Numbered from the stretch's first letter, positions 12,246 through 23,480 are shown. The stretch: DNA of 64,000 bases from Isoetes taiwanensis (GCA_021234155.1 JAJEKV010000057.1:3195821-3259820), one strand, 5' to 3'. Numbers and translations: made by a program. The notes: generated by a model from the letters alone, not told the origin.

Positions 12246-12886
12246 CTATGCAATGAGCAAATTAGATAAGAATAGAGTCCCGAAGAATGGCTATATTTAT
12301 ACTTTTCAGTTGACAACCATTTGCTATAGTTATTTTTCAGTTGATAACCATTCATAATTTCCTAGAAAGAATGGCTAAATACTAGTTGATAATCCCCAAA
12401 GGCTAAATCCATACCCAGCAAATTTCAAATTAAAAAAAGCTTTTACTCGTATCTCATTTATATGGCAAATCTCTCATTATTGCGAATCCATGGCCCTCTA
12501 TAAATACTTTTGCCTTGTCTGACAGACAGACCGTTCAAGCAATAACTTTGGATAACTTCATGAACACGCGCGAAGTAGACCTATTTATTTCCTATGAAAG
12601 AGTAAAGGTTGCAACCAAAAATAGTAGTTGACTTAAGTTAGAAAATAACAACCTGTATGGAAATCTAATAGATGAAACTGCCAACGTACCACTCTAGCAT
12701 TCTAATTGATGATCGTTTTTGTTTTGTGATTTTAGTATCGATGTTGACAGACTTTGATTCGCTTCAATATGTGCAAATCACAAAGTTCTAGTAAAATTTC
12801 CATATGCCAAGGACATCATTGTTAGAATTTAAGGTGGACTGCCGATTCTAAGGCCAATTTATATATACTTCAAATAGATCTTAAGG
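12246..12886. other. AT-rich intergenic sequence
   Basis: Non-coding sequence between the PPR pseudogene and the receptor-kinase fragment. The phrase AACCATT recurs near 12310-12360. No feature is recognised. Confidence 0.35.
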
Positions 12887-13285
12887 TTGATGCCTCATAT
12901 CACCAACTTGAATGAGCTCTCCTATGCAAATTTTTGTCACAACAGTTTCTTTGGCAAGGTCCCCTTCAATGGAAGCTGCAAAAGTTTAAGTTATGCGTCT
13001 TTCTTTGCCAACACTGGTCTGTATGGTACTGTTGTTGGATTGGGTTGCTCTAAACCTATTCTTTTGGGGGGCTCAAAAGTAAATTTGGGAATTCTTGTTG
13101 AAAGTATAGTTGCCATCTTTTGTCTCATATTTGTGGTGATCAGATTTAGGATGATCTTGAAGCAAGAGAGCATGTCTCTTTTGTCAGAACAAAAGGCCAA
13201 CCTAGATGCTCTGCTTGATTCTAGCCTCTCCATCAACAGCACTGACAAATTCAAAGAATCCTTGAGCATCAACATTGCTACTTGA
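12887..13285 (+). pseudogene. LRR receptor-kinase fragment (last LRR, cap, membrane helix)
   Basis: The 132-residue frame resembles the region between the last leucine-rich repeat and the kinase of plant LRR receptor kinases. ELSYANFCHNSFFGKVP is followed by KSLSYASFFANTGLYG, which corresponds to the usual N-L-S-x-N-x-F-x-G-x-x-P and F-x-x-N-x-G-L-C-G cap; the cap cysteine is replaced by Tyr in NTGLYG. A hydrophobic helix (LGILVESIVAIFCLIFVVI) and a basic juxtamembrane stretch (RFRMILK) follow, then a serine-rich tail and a stop. No kinase domain follows and no further LRRs are evident upstream, so it is an orphan fragment rather than a whole gene. Confidence 0.6.
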
Positions 13286-13781
13286 AATCCCTTTCTCCAG
13301 CCTCACATTTGCAGTAGCATGAAGTTCGTTGATCTGGATTTTCTCATCTAATCATGTGATGCCACATCATATAACTATATTAATTCTTTACTTAAGAAAT
13401 TAATGGCATTTGGTCTTCAAACAAGGTGTTCATTATAATTAGACTTGTTCCACTTTGGTAAGAATGTAAGGTCTGTTGTTGTCATATGCCGGTTATGAAA
13501 CCTCTTAAACCTCTCAAAGTTTTGCTTAAGTATGGCTATTCAAATTGTGGTTTTAATGTATATGTGAATGTTGCATGCACATAATACTACATTTATTTGA
13601 AATGCATAGAGTTGCACAATCACGCTTTCTTCATCCAAGTTTCCCATCACATATGATGTAGTAGGAAAAAAATAATAAAGTGTGATTCAACTAGCTCAAA
13701 GCTCAACAAATTAACTTTATTTCAACAAATGTCTCAATTCTATTGACGAGGGCAATCGATCCTGTGGTATCACCTTGTTAT
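13286..13781. other. AT-rich intergenic sequence
   Basis: No coding or structural signal seen between the receptor-kinase fragment and the duplicated lipid-transfer block. Confidence 0.35.
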
Positions 13782-13825
13782 AATGAACAAAATGATAACA
13801 TGTAATGCAAAGACACATGCTTATT

Positions 13826-13953
<128 letters not shown>

Positions 13954-14030
13954 TTATTGAGAAGAAAGTTGTCATGAAGTCACGGTGTAACCTCAAGACA
14001 AAGACAAAGGAATGTTATAACAAACACTAG

Positions 14031-14125
14031 AATAGAATAGAATAGAATACAATAGAATAGAATAGAATAGAATAGAATAGAATAGAATAGAATAGAATAG
14101 AATAGAATAGAATAGAATAGAATAG
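14031..14125. repeat. (AATAG)n microsatellite
   Basis: About 19 pentanucleotide units with a single AATAC variant near 14046. The paralogous position near 16443-16465 has about four units. The array directly abuts the coding remnant of the lipid-transfer gene copy. Confidence 0.97.
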
Positions 14126-14275
14126 AACTGCAGCGGCTAGGGATAGAGAGAGCATTGGCAATGTTGAACTGGATGCCTTGGTTTCGGGCAAAAAGCACGG
14201 TCTGACAAAGGCAGTCGGCACAGTTTTTGTAGTTGGTAAATTTGGCGATACTGCTGCAACATGTGGAGCCAAGGT
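14126..14275 (-). pseudogene. truncated copy of the lipid-transfer-like gene
   Basis: On the minus strand it encodes GSTCCSSIAKFTNYKNC, ADCLCQTVLFARNQGIQF and NIANALSIPSRC, nearly identical to the central part of the gene at 16519-16846. It covers the CC, CxC and seventh cysteine but lacks the signal peptide, the first two cysteines and the last one. The flanking DNA (about 13782-14275) aligns with about 16300-16705, so a genomic block was copied. About 90 bp between the microsatellite and the coding part are missing here. Confidence 0.85.
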
Positions 14276-14284
14276 ATAATTTGG

Positions 14285-15690
14285 CACATGTGTACATTTA
14301 TTCATGGGTTTAAACCTTGCCAATGTCACTTATATTTGGATGTTGGTTACTAGGGGTATACGATGATGATCCCCGACATGTGCCGCAAGGCAATGGGATA
14401 AGCTAGGTAGTCTGTACAAGATTAGACCATGGTAGGTGGCACCAGGATGGTAAGGCTGAAAAGCAATGCCCCTAGAGTTGCCCCTGGGACGTAGACTTCC
14501 TAAGGTGGGATTATATCCTACTTACAAAGTGTGCATGTAGGGCAAACGTTTTGCCCAACAGATGTGTAGTGATTTTGTATAGGCCTAGTAATGTTAAAAT
14601 ATGTGTACATTTGGTCATGGGTTTAAACCTTGCCAATGTCGCTTATATTTAGATGTTGGTTACTAGGGGTATACGAAGATGATCCCCGACGTGGCAGAAC
14701 TTAAAAGCCTATACATGTCCTCCACTTTGGCTGCCGCAAGGCAGTGGGATAAGCTAGCTAGTATGTACAAGATTAGTCTAGTATGGACCTTAAACAAAGT
14801 AATAGAAAATCAACAGGACCATGGCAGATGGCACTAGGATGGTTGCACCTGGGACATAGACTTCCTAAGGTGGGATTGTATATACGGCAAAGGTTTTGTC
14901 CAATGGATATGTGGTGAGTTGATATAGATCTAATAATGTCAAAATAAATATTCATTTGATCATGGGTTCAAACCTTGCCAATGTCACTTATATTTGGATG
15001 TTGGTTACTAGAGGTATATAATGATGATCCCCAACATGGTAGAACTTAAAAGCCTGTACATGTCCTCCATTTCGCTGCCGCAAGGCAGTGGGATAAGCTA
15101 TCTAGTCTGTACAAGATGAGTCTAGTATGGACCTTAAACAAAGTAATAAAAAATCAACGGGACCATGGCAGGTGGCACTAGGATGGTGAGGCTGAAAAGC
15201 AATGCCCCTAGAGTTGCCCCTAGCGCATAGACTTCCTAAGGTAGGATTATATTCTGCCTACAAAGTGTGCATGGTAGGTGGCACTAGGATGGTGAGGCTA
15301 AAAAAAAAATGTCCCTAGTAAGGTTCATACTAGACTAATTAACTTATCCCACTGCCTTGCGGTAGCCAAGTGGAGGACACGTACAGACTTTAAGTTCTAC
15401 CACGTCGGGGATCATCATTGTATACCCTAGTAACCAACTCCCAAAGATAAAAGACATTGGCAAGGTTTGAACCCATGACCAAATAAACACTTATTTTAGC
15501 ATTACTAGACCTATATCAACTCACTACACATTCGTTGGGCAAAACTTTTGCCCTACATGCACACTTTGTAGGCAGGATATAATCCCACCTTAGGAAGTCT
15601 AGGTCCGAGGGGCAACTCTAGGGGCATTGCTTTTTTAGCCTCATCATCCTAGTGCCACCTACCATGGTCCCATTGTCTAAGCCAAACGGA
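14285..15690. repeat. three direct copies and one inverted copy of a roughly 340-bp repeat
   Basis: Copies begin near 14290, 14605 and 14945 and share GGGTTTAAACCTTGCCAATG, TTGGATGTTGGTTACTAG, GATGATCCCC, CCGCAAGGCA and GCCCCTAGAGTTGCCCCT. A further copy at about 15318-15665 is inverted relative to the third, separated by only a few bases of A-rich spacer, so copies three and four can fold into a hairpin with arms over 300 bp. The minus-strand motif GGTTTGAACCCATGACC resembles a pol III B box, but I cannot define an A box or both ends, so a SINE origin is only a possibility. Confidence 0.8.
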
Positions 15691-16299
15691 TGCGTGGTGA
15701 GTTCATTTGGTCATAACCCTAGAACATTATAATGAACAAAATGAACTCTACAAGCCAAGTTCATTTGGTAGGTTCATTTGGTCCATTTGGTATAGTGTGG
15801 TGTTCATGTGGATTTTGGGCACCACATGTGTCATTGTAATGTATTCTTCACATTTTTAGATTATTATGGTTGTCACAAAGGTCCATGTTGGAACATTTTT
15901 CTACATGGCTATGTTTATAATTGGATATTGTATAGGCTTAAGGCAATAATTCTTACGTATATGTCCAATTCCAGAGCAGGTCAACACAAAACATACATTC
16001 ATGCTTCTCTTTTAATATCATGTCCAATGTCCAATGCCAAAACGCGTATACAAAATGACGACGCTATCAAAAGTTAATGCACCTTTTCTCATTTGTAAGA
16101 ATAGACAATATCATTTTATTATCCACCTCCATATCTATATAACTCATAACTCAAAGTGAAAGTCGTAGGAATCCTTAGGACACCATCTAGAAGTAGAAAT
16201 CCATAGGACACCTGGAAGAATAAATGCAAGGAATTAGGTTCAATTCCTAGAACAGAACCGCATTTATGCTCGGTAATGCCGGGCATCTGTTAGTGGTAA
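15691..16299. other. intergenic with short ATTTGGT-type repeats
   Basis: Between the inverted repeat and the lipid-transfer block. The phrase TTCATTTGGT recurs near 15700-15790 and CCAATGCCAA/GTCCAATG near 16020-16035. No gene is recognised. Confidence 0.35.
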
Positions 16300-16518
16300 T
16301 GAACAAAGTGGTAATGAACAAAGTGGTAACATGCAATGCAAAGAAGGCACATACTTATTGATAGATAGATAGATAAGATAGTCATGAAGGCACGGTGTAA
16401 CCTGAAGACAAAGACAAAGGAATGTTATAACAAAAATTAGCATAGAATAGAATAGAATAGAATAGGCTAAACAAAGACATTATATAAAGACATTATATAT
16501 GAAGCAAAAAAGACATAC

Positions 16519-16846
16519 CGCCACATTTGTAGCCGGCAGGGATTTGCTGGTGAAAACCGCAGCGGCTAGGAATAGAGAGAGCATTGGCAATACTGAACTG
16601 GATGCCTTGGTTTCGGGCAGCAAGCACGGTCTGGCAAAGGCAGTCGGCACGGTTTTTGTAGTTGGCAAATTTGGCGATACTGCTGCAACATGTAGAGCCA
16701 GGATCGCCGGAGCTGCTCTGGGCTGCCTGGAAGCAGTTTGCAAGCATTATGTAGTTTGTGCATGACTGCCCCGAAGATTGGGCAGATGCTGAAACCAGCA
16801 TTACTGCCATCGCCAATACCAAAATCAAAACCGCTCTGCTCGCCAT
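16519..16846 (-). CDS. non-specific lipid-transfer-like protein (eight-cysteine, exon 1)
   Basis: The ATG at 16846 opens a frame with a clear secretion signal (basic MASRAVL, hydrophobic core, cleavage likely after SASA near residue 22). The mature part has the eight-cysteine pattern C-x6-C-xn-CC-xn-CxC-xn-C-xn-C: SCTNYIMLANC, STCC, ADCLC, SIPSRC and GYKC. This family makes small all-helical proteins secreted to the wall or held at the membrane, binding lipids in a central cavity. The open frame runs to 16493, but a GTATGT donor at 16518 just after GYKCG suggests a short second exon, as in GPI-anchored lipid-transfer genes; I could not find it. All eight cysteines are intact and no stop interrupts the frame, so it could be functional. 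A truncated copy lies at 14126-14275. Confidence 0.85.
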
Positions 16847-16884
16847 TTCCTTTTGGGCTCTGCAACAATGCTCTCAGTTTTTTT

Positions 16885-16894
16885 CCTTATATCC
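16885..16894 (-). promoter_or_regulatory. possible TATA box of the lipid-transfer-like gene
   Basis: GGATATAAGG on the minus strand, about 40 bases upstream of the ATG at 16846. The spacing would leave a very short 5' leader, so the assignment is tentative. Confidence 0.3.
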
Positions 16895-16912
16895 TCCTTG
16901 CTCATCTTTTGG

Positions 16913-17460
16913 GCATTTAAGACCCGTTTTTTGGTCCCTTGTTGTGTCCTCGTCATGCCATCCCATCTCCTCGCCTACTCCACATATCTTTCTGACAGCT
17001 TTTTAATCGTTTCAAGAGTTCATGACAATTTTTTTGGTCCACCATTGCCTTTGCCATTACTGCATCCTGACATTTCATTGTATGGTCTCGTAGATAACAT
17101 GTTGTGTGCAAGGTTGTTATGCTGAATGGTTCTTTTAACCTCACAAATACTTAAAAAATATTCTCATCCCCCTTGAAACCAATGGCTTGCTAGACCATCA
17201 TTTGGCACTCAAGTTGTAATAATATTCTCTACACCGTCAAAAAAGTTAAAGATCTTTTATGTTCTTATTGATTACCTGTATCGGGCCGTATGAGATTTAA
17301 AGTGGCAGTTCTATTCATGTACGCCTCTGCATTTATATAGCACATGGATTTCCAAAAGGCCTCTACACCTAATTCCTCATTTTAAATGACATGTAATTGG
17401 TATTTAAAACTTGTGTCCTTTTCTTGTTTTTGCTATGTATTAACTCTATAAAACTCTTTA
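16913..17460. repeat. dispersed repeat, copy 1 (upstream of lipid-transfer gene)
   Basis: This block recurs, with substitutions and small indels, at 20309-20806. Shared strings include TCCTCGTCATGCCAT, TTCTGACAGCTTTTTAATC, CTCGTAGATAACA, CCAATGG and TCTTTTATGTTCTTATT. It lies directly upstream of the lipid-transfer gene, so it may carry that gene's promoter or be a transposon inserted next to it. Confidence 0.8.
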
Positions 17461-18771
17461 TGCCACCCATAAACTTCCACGTTTTTAGTTTCGTATTGTG
17501 GGAGGGCCTTCTCGCAATGGTTGGGACTATGATTTTGATGTCGTATTGTATGGAAAAGGGTATATTTTGCCATGTTTGAGCAGCTTAATTGCGTTTAGTG
17601 GTCACGTTGCTATTTTGGTGTGTTTTTTACTTCGGTTGCTATGATTGGAAAAGAAGAAGTATTTGTTCAGTGTGGATAAAAAGTCACGCTCCTTTCTATT
17701 TTGCGGAGCGTGCATGGCAGAGGCGTGCAATCCAGGGCTTTGCAAATCCGATTGACAATCCAGGGCTTTGCAAATCCGGTTGAAGGGCATGCTTGGCGTG
17801 AAGATCCCTCGTTCCTGGTTGTTGCGAAACAGTGGCAAAGGATTGATTCTGGCTTCTTCTCCAGATTCTTGTCAAGCAGATTCGGTTTGTTAGGAAGCCG
17901 CTTCCCAGGTAGCACGGCGATGGATGTAGGATGGCAGGACGGTTTATAGTATGTCTGGGCGATTACCACCTGATCTGTCCCCAAAGCCGGCTGATTTTGC
18001 CTCCAAATTGCCCTCTACTGCTCTGTTTTCTTCTATTTCTCACCTTAATCCCCTGTTTTTAGTCTTTTTTTAATCGTTCTCCTTCTGTTTCCTTCTCCTG
18101 ACTCCGATTTACTGCCCTTTTAGAAACGTAGATCCCGGCGCATGTCCCTGGCTATGGTGTTTTAAACAGAGATTGGGGCCGAATCCCATGGGCTTGCTGC
18201 GGATGGCCATAAGTTGGATGGAAGCTTGGTTTTTATTTGTTTTGTCTGTACGATGGGTTTGAAGGGGACCTTAGAAAGTGGCAAAGAATTTTTCTGCCAA
18301 AAAGATGTTAGCCATTGATTTAGTATGATGCTCTGGATATGCTGGAGATCAATGGCTCATATTCAACCTTAAAAACAAAACCCATAAACCCTTGAAATAG
18401 AGAATATAAATGAGAATTTTCTTTATAACGTAAAGTACATAAATATATCGCTATATATTGACTACACCTAACACTTAAAAGCATCTTTTATGCTTTACTT
18501 GGACAAAGAAGGTTTTAGAATGACCTTAGTTATAGAATGATCCAAGCCTGTAAATGGGCCTGATGGAAACAATCTCTTCTTCTGGCATCACATGCCCCTT
18601 TTTCTTTTTTTCTTTTTTATTTTCCTTTTTTTTTTAAATAAAGATTCTTTATTTATAAATAAACTCCTACAAAGCCCTATAGCAATATAAATACCCTCCT
18701 TAGCAAGTTTGAAGAGGGGATATAGCTACAAAGCCATTTTATGGTAAGACATATTTTTGACACAATCATAT
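17461..18771. other. intergenic, small tandem repeat at 17729-17783
   Basis: A 31-bp unit containing CAATCCAGGGCTTTGCAAAT is repeated twice at about 17729-17783. A T-rich run followed by AAATAAAGATTCTTTATTTA near 18625-18660 may be the 3' end of a minus-strand retroelement. No gene is recognised. Confidence 0.4.
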
Positions 18772-20026
18772 CGGTGCCTTTTTTGGCTCCCGAAATCGGG
18801 GTCTCGAGCGGACCAAAATTGCTTAAGCGATTTTGGGAAAATCGCTTAAGCGATTTTTCAAATTTGCGAAAATCGCTTAAGCGATTTTCAAAAGGGGAAA
18901 GTGAAAATCGCTTAAGCGATTTTCACTCTCCGTCGCCGGAAAAAGGGATCACCTGGCCAGGTGCTTTTAAAAAAAAACCTGCCCAGGTGGTTTTTTAAAA
19001 AAAAATTGAAAATCGCTTAAGCGATTTTCAAAAGTCAAAGACGCGACATGTGTCATACCGGTACGCCACCGAAAAAATTGAAAATTGCTTGCTTTATTTT
19101 TTGCCGATGGTAAAAAAAAGAAAAGAAAAAAAAAATGAAAATCGCTTTTGCGATTTTGAATTCAATATAAAAAGCCCAAAAACCAATATCGCGTGAAAGG
19201 TCTTGTTGAAGCGATCCGCCGAGTAATACCGCCAGAAGTTCCCCGAAGTTCTCCCCGGCATAGTGCAGCTTGTTTGATAGGGTTTGTTAGAATGAAGCAC
19301 AGTATCTTGGAATGTAGAATGTAGGTTAATGTATGCCGGGAATGTAGAATGTAGGTTAATGTATGCCGGGAATATGCCGGGTAAGCATAATGTATAGATA
19401 AAATGAGTTTAGAATTGATTACTGCAACCATAAACATGAAGCAGCTATGACAAGAAGCAGCTATGAATGCAAGATTTTTCTTGCCTAAGCAAACACGGAG
19501 ACTGTTGTTTTCTAAATTAATTTCCAAAGGTAATTGATTCTAATACTCATTTTATCGATTCTAATACTTCCAACGACTACTGCAACCATAAATATAAGAA
19601 TTGCAACTGTTCCTACCTTCAAAAATTAAGAAAGCTTGCAAAATCGCTTGAGCGCCAACTGAAACAAGTCGAAAAAATAAAGGGAAGTGCAAAGACGTCA
19701 AAACAATGAAGGGAAAATCGCTTTTCCCTTTTTATTATATTTTTTTTTTCGTACAAGGTGAGAATCCTTGAAAATCGCTTAAGCGATTTTAATTTTTTTT
19801 TTTTATATTTTTTTGGCGGCGCGCCAAGCCCGTGCGGCCAGGTCCGTGCGGCCCGACCACGCGTGCCAGACCCGTGCGCGTTAGACCCGTGCGTGCGGTA
19901 CAGGTGCGGTTTTCCGGCATGCCCTTTTCAGGCTTGAAAATCGCTTAAGCGATTTTCCTGCCCAAAATCGCTTAAGCGATTTGCTCGCGCCGGGGACCCC
20001 AATTTGGGGAGCCAAAAAAGACCCCG
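18772..20026. mobile_element. 1,255-bp TIR element with 9-bp target duplication (MULE-like, non-autonomous)
   Basis: The same 9-mer CAATCATAT flanks the element at 18763-18771 and 20027-20035. The ends are inverted repeats: the left starts CGGTGCCTTTTTTGGCTCCC, the right, read inward on the minus strand, starts CGGGGTCTTTTTTGGCTCCC. A 9-bp duplication is typical of Mutator-like elements; the superfamily call is inference. Inside, the palindromic core GCTTAAGC, usually within AAAATCGCTTAAGCGATTTT, occurs eight times: near 18821, 18844, 18875, 18910, 19015, 19777, 19943 and 19970, five towards the left end and three towards the right. A perfect 28-bp palindrome spans 18900-18927. No transposase is encoded. 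Confidence 0.85.
19311..19370. repeat. 30-bp unit tandemly duplicated
   Basis: Two exact copies of a 30-bp unit beginning AATGTAGAATGTAGG, inside the palindrome-rich TIR element. Confidence 0.95.
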
Positions 20027-20308
20027 CAATCATATGAAGGGAAACATCACCCTCAAACGCACCCCTTGAATTTCCTCAACTTATCTAGGAGTGCGTTCAA
20101 TACTTATGAGCCTATAGACACCTTTGCCTACATTGAAAGATTTATGTCTCTTTCGAGTGAACCATAATGTCCATGATCTAACAATATGAAAAGCAATATG
20201 CTTCTAGAGTATCCATTCTGTTGCATACACACCTAGAAGAAGGTTCATAGCCCCCTATGCAAAACCATACTGTCTCATTCCTATACATTTGCACACCTTC
20301 TCGGCCAT

Positions 20309-20806
20309 TTAAGATCCATTGCTTGGTACGTTGTTGGGTCCTCGTCATGCCATACCATCTTCTGGTCTATTCCACATACTTTTCTGACAGCTTTTTAATC
20401 AATTGTTCGTGACAATATTTTTGCTCCACCATTGCCTATGCCATTATTACATACTGACATATCATAATATGGACTCGTAGATAACACGTAGGTTCTTATT
20501 CTCAATGGTTCTCTTAACCTCACATAATACTAGGTTCTTATGCTCAATGGTTCTTTTAACCTCACATAATACTGAAGATTATTTTCACCCCACTTGAAAC
20601 CAATGGATTGCTAGACTCATCATTTGGCACACAGGTTGTGTTAGTATTCTCTACACTGTCAGAAAAGTTAAAAGTCTTTTATGTTCTTATTAATTATCTG
20701 TATCAGTCGTATGAAGATTTAAAAGTTGCAGTTCCTTCATGTACATCTTTGAATATAGCATCTATGTAGCATTTATGTATTAACTCTGGTCAAGCTCTTC
20801 AATTAT
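20309..20806. repeat. dispersed repeat, copy 2 (before the copia relic)
   Basis: Second copy of the block at 16913-17460. It contains a 59-bp internal tandem duplication (TTCTTATTCTCAATGG and TTCTTATGCTCAATGG, near 20473-20575) absent from copy 1. It runs straight into the degenerate copia reverse-transcriptase region at about 20807, whereas copy 1 does not. Confidence 0.8.
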
Positions 20807-22975
20807 GAAAATGGCATCCATAGGAATCCTTCTAGCTTTGGTTGCACTCTATGACACTGAAGTCTACTGGATGGATGCTCAAGCAACATTTCTTTATGGC
20901 GATTTGCAGGAGAAGTTTACCTTTAGCATCCTAAAGGTTATACACAATCTGGTAGGGAACATTTGGTATGTCGTCTGCATAAAGCTCTCTATGGCTTGAA
21001 ACAAGCGCCCAAAGCATGATGTGCAAAAATGCACTCTTTCTTACTTGACCTTGGCTTTACCAGTGGCCTTGTTGATACAAACTTATGTGTTCAGGTACTT
21101 CCACCTTTTTCATTCTGCTTGCCTTAAACATTGATGATGCAATCATCGTAAGCAACTCACTCTCAGCCTTGTTTCAGTTCAAAAAATGCCTATCTGAAAA
21201 ATTCTCCATGCCCATGAGATCAAAAGCTGCCTTGGCTTACGCATCACCATGATCGGCCTCGTCATCTTCTCTGGCTTGCTAAAAAATAACATAGTCTTGA
21301 CATTCTTCATAATTTTCCATGGCAGATTATGGGTCTCTACTCCATAGAGGTTGGGCTTTGTCTTTCTACGACTCATTGTCCTGCCACAAATAACGCTTTT
21401 TTTTTCTTTCTTTTTTTTGAAGACAAGACATATTTTGTATTCATATAATGTAAAATTACAACACATACTTGATTCCATATGAATCATATTGGGAAAATTC
21501 TAGCACATAAAAAACCCTGAATATCTAGGAAGAACCTAGAAGATCCAGGGAAAATTAAGAGACTACTAATATAAAATAGAATGAATGGACGAGTTAAGTA
21601 TTGTAGATGGAGTCATTCAACATTTTTGGCTTCAACATACTACAAGGAAAAAACATCGTGTATTGCTAAAACCAATTACTATAGGCCTCTCCATAATTTC
21701 CATCAACTCGTCCATTTACTAGCCCAGCTGTAGCAACTTCTGTTACCCTTAATGATCACATATGGTTTAAGACCAAAGAAATATATCTAGTATCCTTTGC
21801 AAACTAGAAGAGTAAAACTTGAACCAAAATCTAGAGGAAATAGAGAAAGGATAGTAGACAAATAAATATCCAAATCTTATGCTTGAAGACGAATATTTCC
21901 ATTATTAAGACAGTGCAATCTCCTAGCTTGCCATAAATCTGAATCCAATGAATACCAACCAAACCACATCCCAGCCCTAAAATATGATCTGAAAGATGGT
22001 GGAGATGCCTCTAGGTCATTATGCTTTTTTACAAGTAAAAATTAGTAGCTATCCATCGACAAACCCTCCATCAGAAAACGAAATTGAATGTTTCTTGGCC
22101 ACTTGAATTTCAAGATTTTAGATCTAGTAAACTGATCACATCTGCTAGAATACATAAAAACACTGATGATAAAATTCAGGTATTGGCTTCAATTCCTTTT
22201 CAAAATGTGTATTGGGATGTTTAAACTTTCTCATGGTCTGTAACTGACCAGACTTGGGGTTTGTAAGTTTTCTGAGCAGGTTTATGGCAAATCTAGAATT
22301 GGCCTATTGGCATGCTTTAAAGCGAGTTCTCAGATATCTTATGACCACGAGCAATTATGATCTTCTCTTTGGCCAACTTTCCTCCACTCCCCAAGATATT
22401 TTTGTAGGTTCTACTGATGCAGATTATGTAAGGGATCAGAATTTGACTAAGTCTACATCAGGCTATCATTTCTTCTTCCACAACAGTACCATTATCTAAG
22501 AAATAGGATGTCAGTGCGCAGCCCTTACCAGCTAGCATATGGGGCTGATTTACAAATGACATCTTATTCTAAATGTCAGCCCCAAACCAGGAGGTCTAGA
22601 CTTACAACGAAAGTAAAGTACATTTCAGCAGTTGAAACAACCAAAGAAGTTGAATGGCTTCATAAAATTACTCAGGGATCTTAACGTTTAGCAGGAGGTG
22701 CCTGTTCTTTGTATTGCGACAATCAGAGTGCTATAGCTCTACCCGAAGGCTCTAAATTCCATGGTCAGCCTAAGCACATCAAAGTTCGCTTTCACTTCAT
22801 TTGTGAAAAAGTGCAAGAGAGAAGCATCATCATGCCCTGTTGCAGTACTCAAACTATGCCTACTGACATCTTCACCAAGCCTTTACCAATAGCCAAATTC
22901 AAGTTCCATCAAGAGCAACTTCACATTTTTCCAAGGGTTCTGCTCAAGCAGCAGATGATGTTAACCAAGTGAGCA
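20807..22975 (+). mobile_element. Ty1/copia retrotransposon relic (RT and RNase H), split by an L1
   Basis: On the plus strand, MASIGILLALVALYDTEVY and WMDAQATFLYGDLQEK match the start of the copia reverse transcriptase. Farther on, GLKQAP, LALNIDDAIIVSNSLSALFQ (catalytic YVDD replaced by NIDD) and KKCLSEKFSMPMRSKAALA can be read across frames. After an interruption at about 21395-22178 the polyprotein resumes with FLSRFMANLELAYWHALKRV, LRYLMTTSNY, STDADY and KSTSGY, then YISAVETTKEVEWLHKI and YCDNQSAIALPEG, and ends with PTDIFTKPLP, the RNase H terminus. Frameshifts, stops and the lost catalytic tyrosine and valine show it is dead. No integrase or gag is visible upstream. Confidence 0.85.
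21395..22178 (-). mobile_element. L1-type insertion inside the copia relic
   Basis: A T-rich run on the plus strand (about 21398-21419) followed by GAAGACAAGACATATTTTGT marks an L1-like poly(A) end in minus orientation. The copia homology stops just before it and resumes at about 22180. On the minus strand a short segment reads FRAGMWFGWYSLDSDLWQAR, not similar to copia. The right border and target duplication could not be fixed exactly. Confidence 0.5.
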
Positions 22976-22992
22976 AAATCTCTTTAGGCTAC

Positions 22993-23004
22993 AGCAAGAA
23001 GGGG
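22993..23004 (+). promoter_or_regulatory. polypurine tract of the copia relic
   Basis: AGCAAGAAGGGG immediately followed by TGTTGAACAA, the usual polypurine tract and TG start of a 3' LTR. It lies about 20 bases after the pol stop region. Confidence 0.6.
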
Positions 23005-23480
23005 TGTTGAACAACTGAATTTGCTGTCATCCAAAAATGGTTCACCTACTTGGTGCCATGATTAGTGGACGAATTACGTGCTGAAATTATGCTGTTTCTA
23101 TAGTTAGCTTCTCTGTTTCTTTTATAAGGATCTTTAGATCTTCAGCAACAGATGAATTTTGAGTTGATCATTCACTTGCCCTAACTCTAATGTGGGTGAC
23201 TCTATGTCTGACTTTAATGTTGTGCTTTATTCTGACTCTATAGTGACTCTATGTCTGACACTATTGCTGGTTCTTATTTTGACCCTACTTACTCACTCTA
23301 TGTTTGATCCTATTATTGACTCTATATCTAACCCTATGTCTGGCGCTACGTATCGTTGACTCATAGAGTAGCATGGACTCTACTATTCATTCTACTATTC
23401 ATGCTACATGTAATCTCACTCTTGTTTGTACGCTATCTCTAGACTATGCTATCATTGACTCTATCTCCAACTCTCAAGCA
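23005..23480 (+). mobile_element. copia 3' LTR start merging into TGACTCTA-rich repeat
   Basis: The LTR begins TGTTGAACAA at 23005; its end was not found. From about 23160 to 23480 the sequence is dominated by variants of TGACTCTATG and GACTCTA. The reverse complement of the same motif, TAGAGTCA, dominates the CACTA subterminal region at 45580-46020, so this stretch may be part of a related CACTA end rather than LTR. Confidence 0.4.

Noticed and set aside
18815-19985. regularly recurring palindrome that could suggest a CRISPR array
   Set aside because: Spacing is irregular, the units are fully palindromic and lie inside an element with inverted ends and a target duplication; plant nuclear context.
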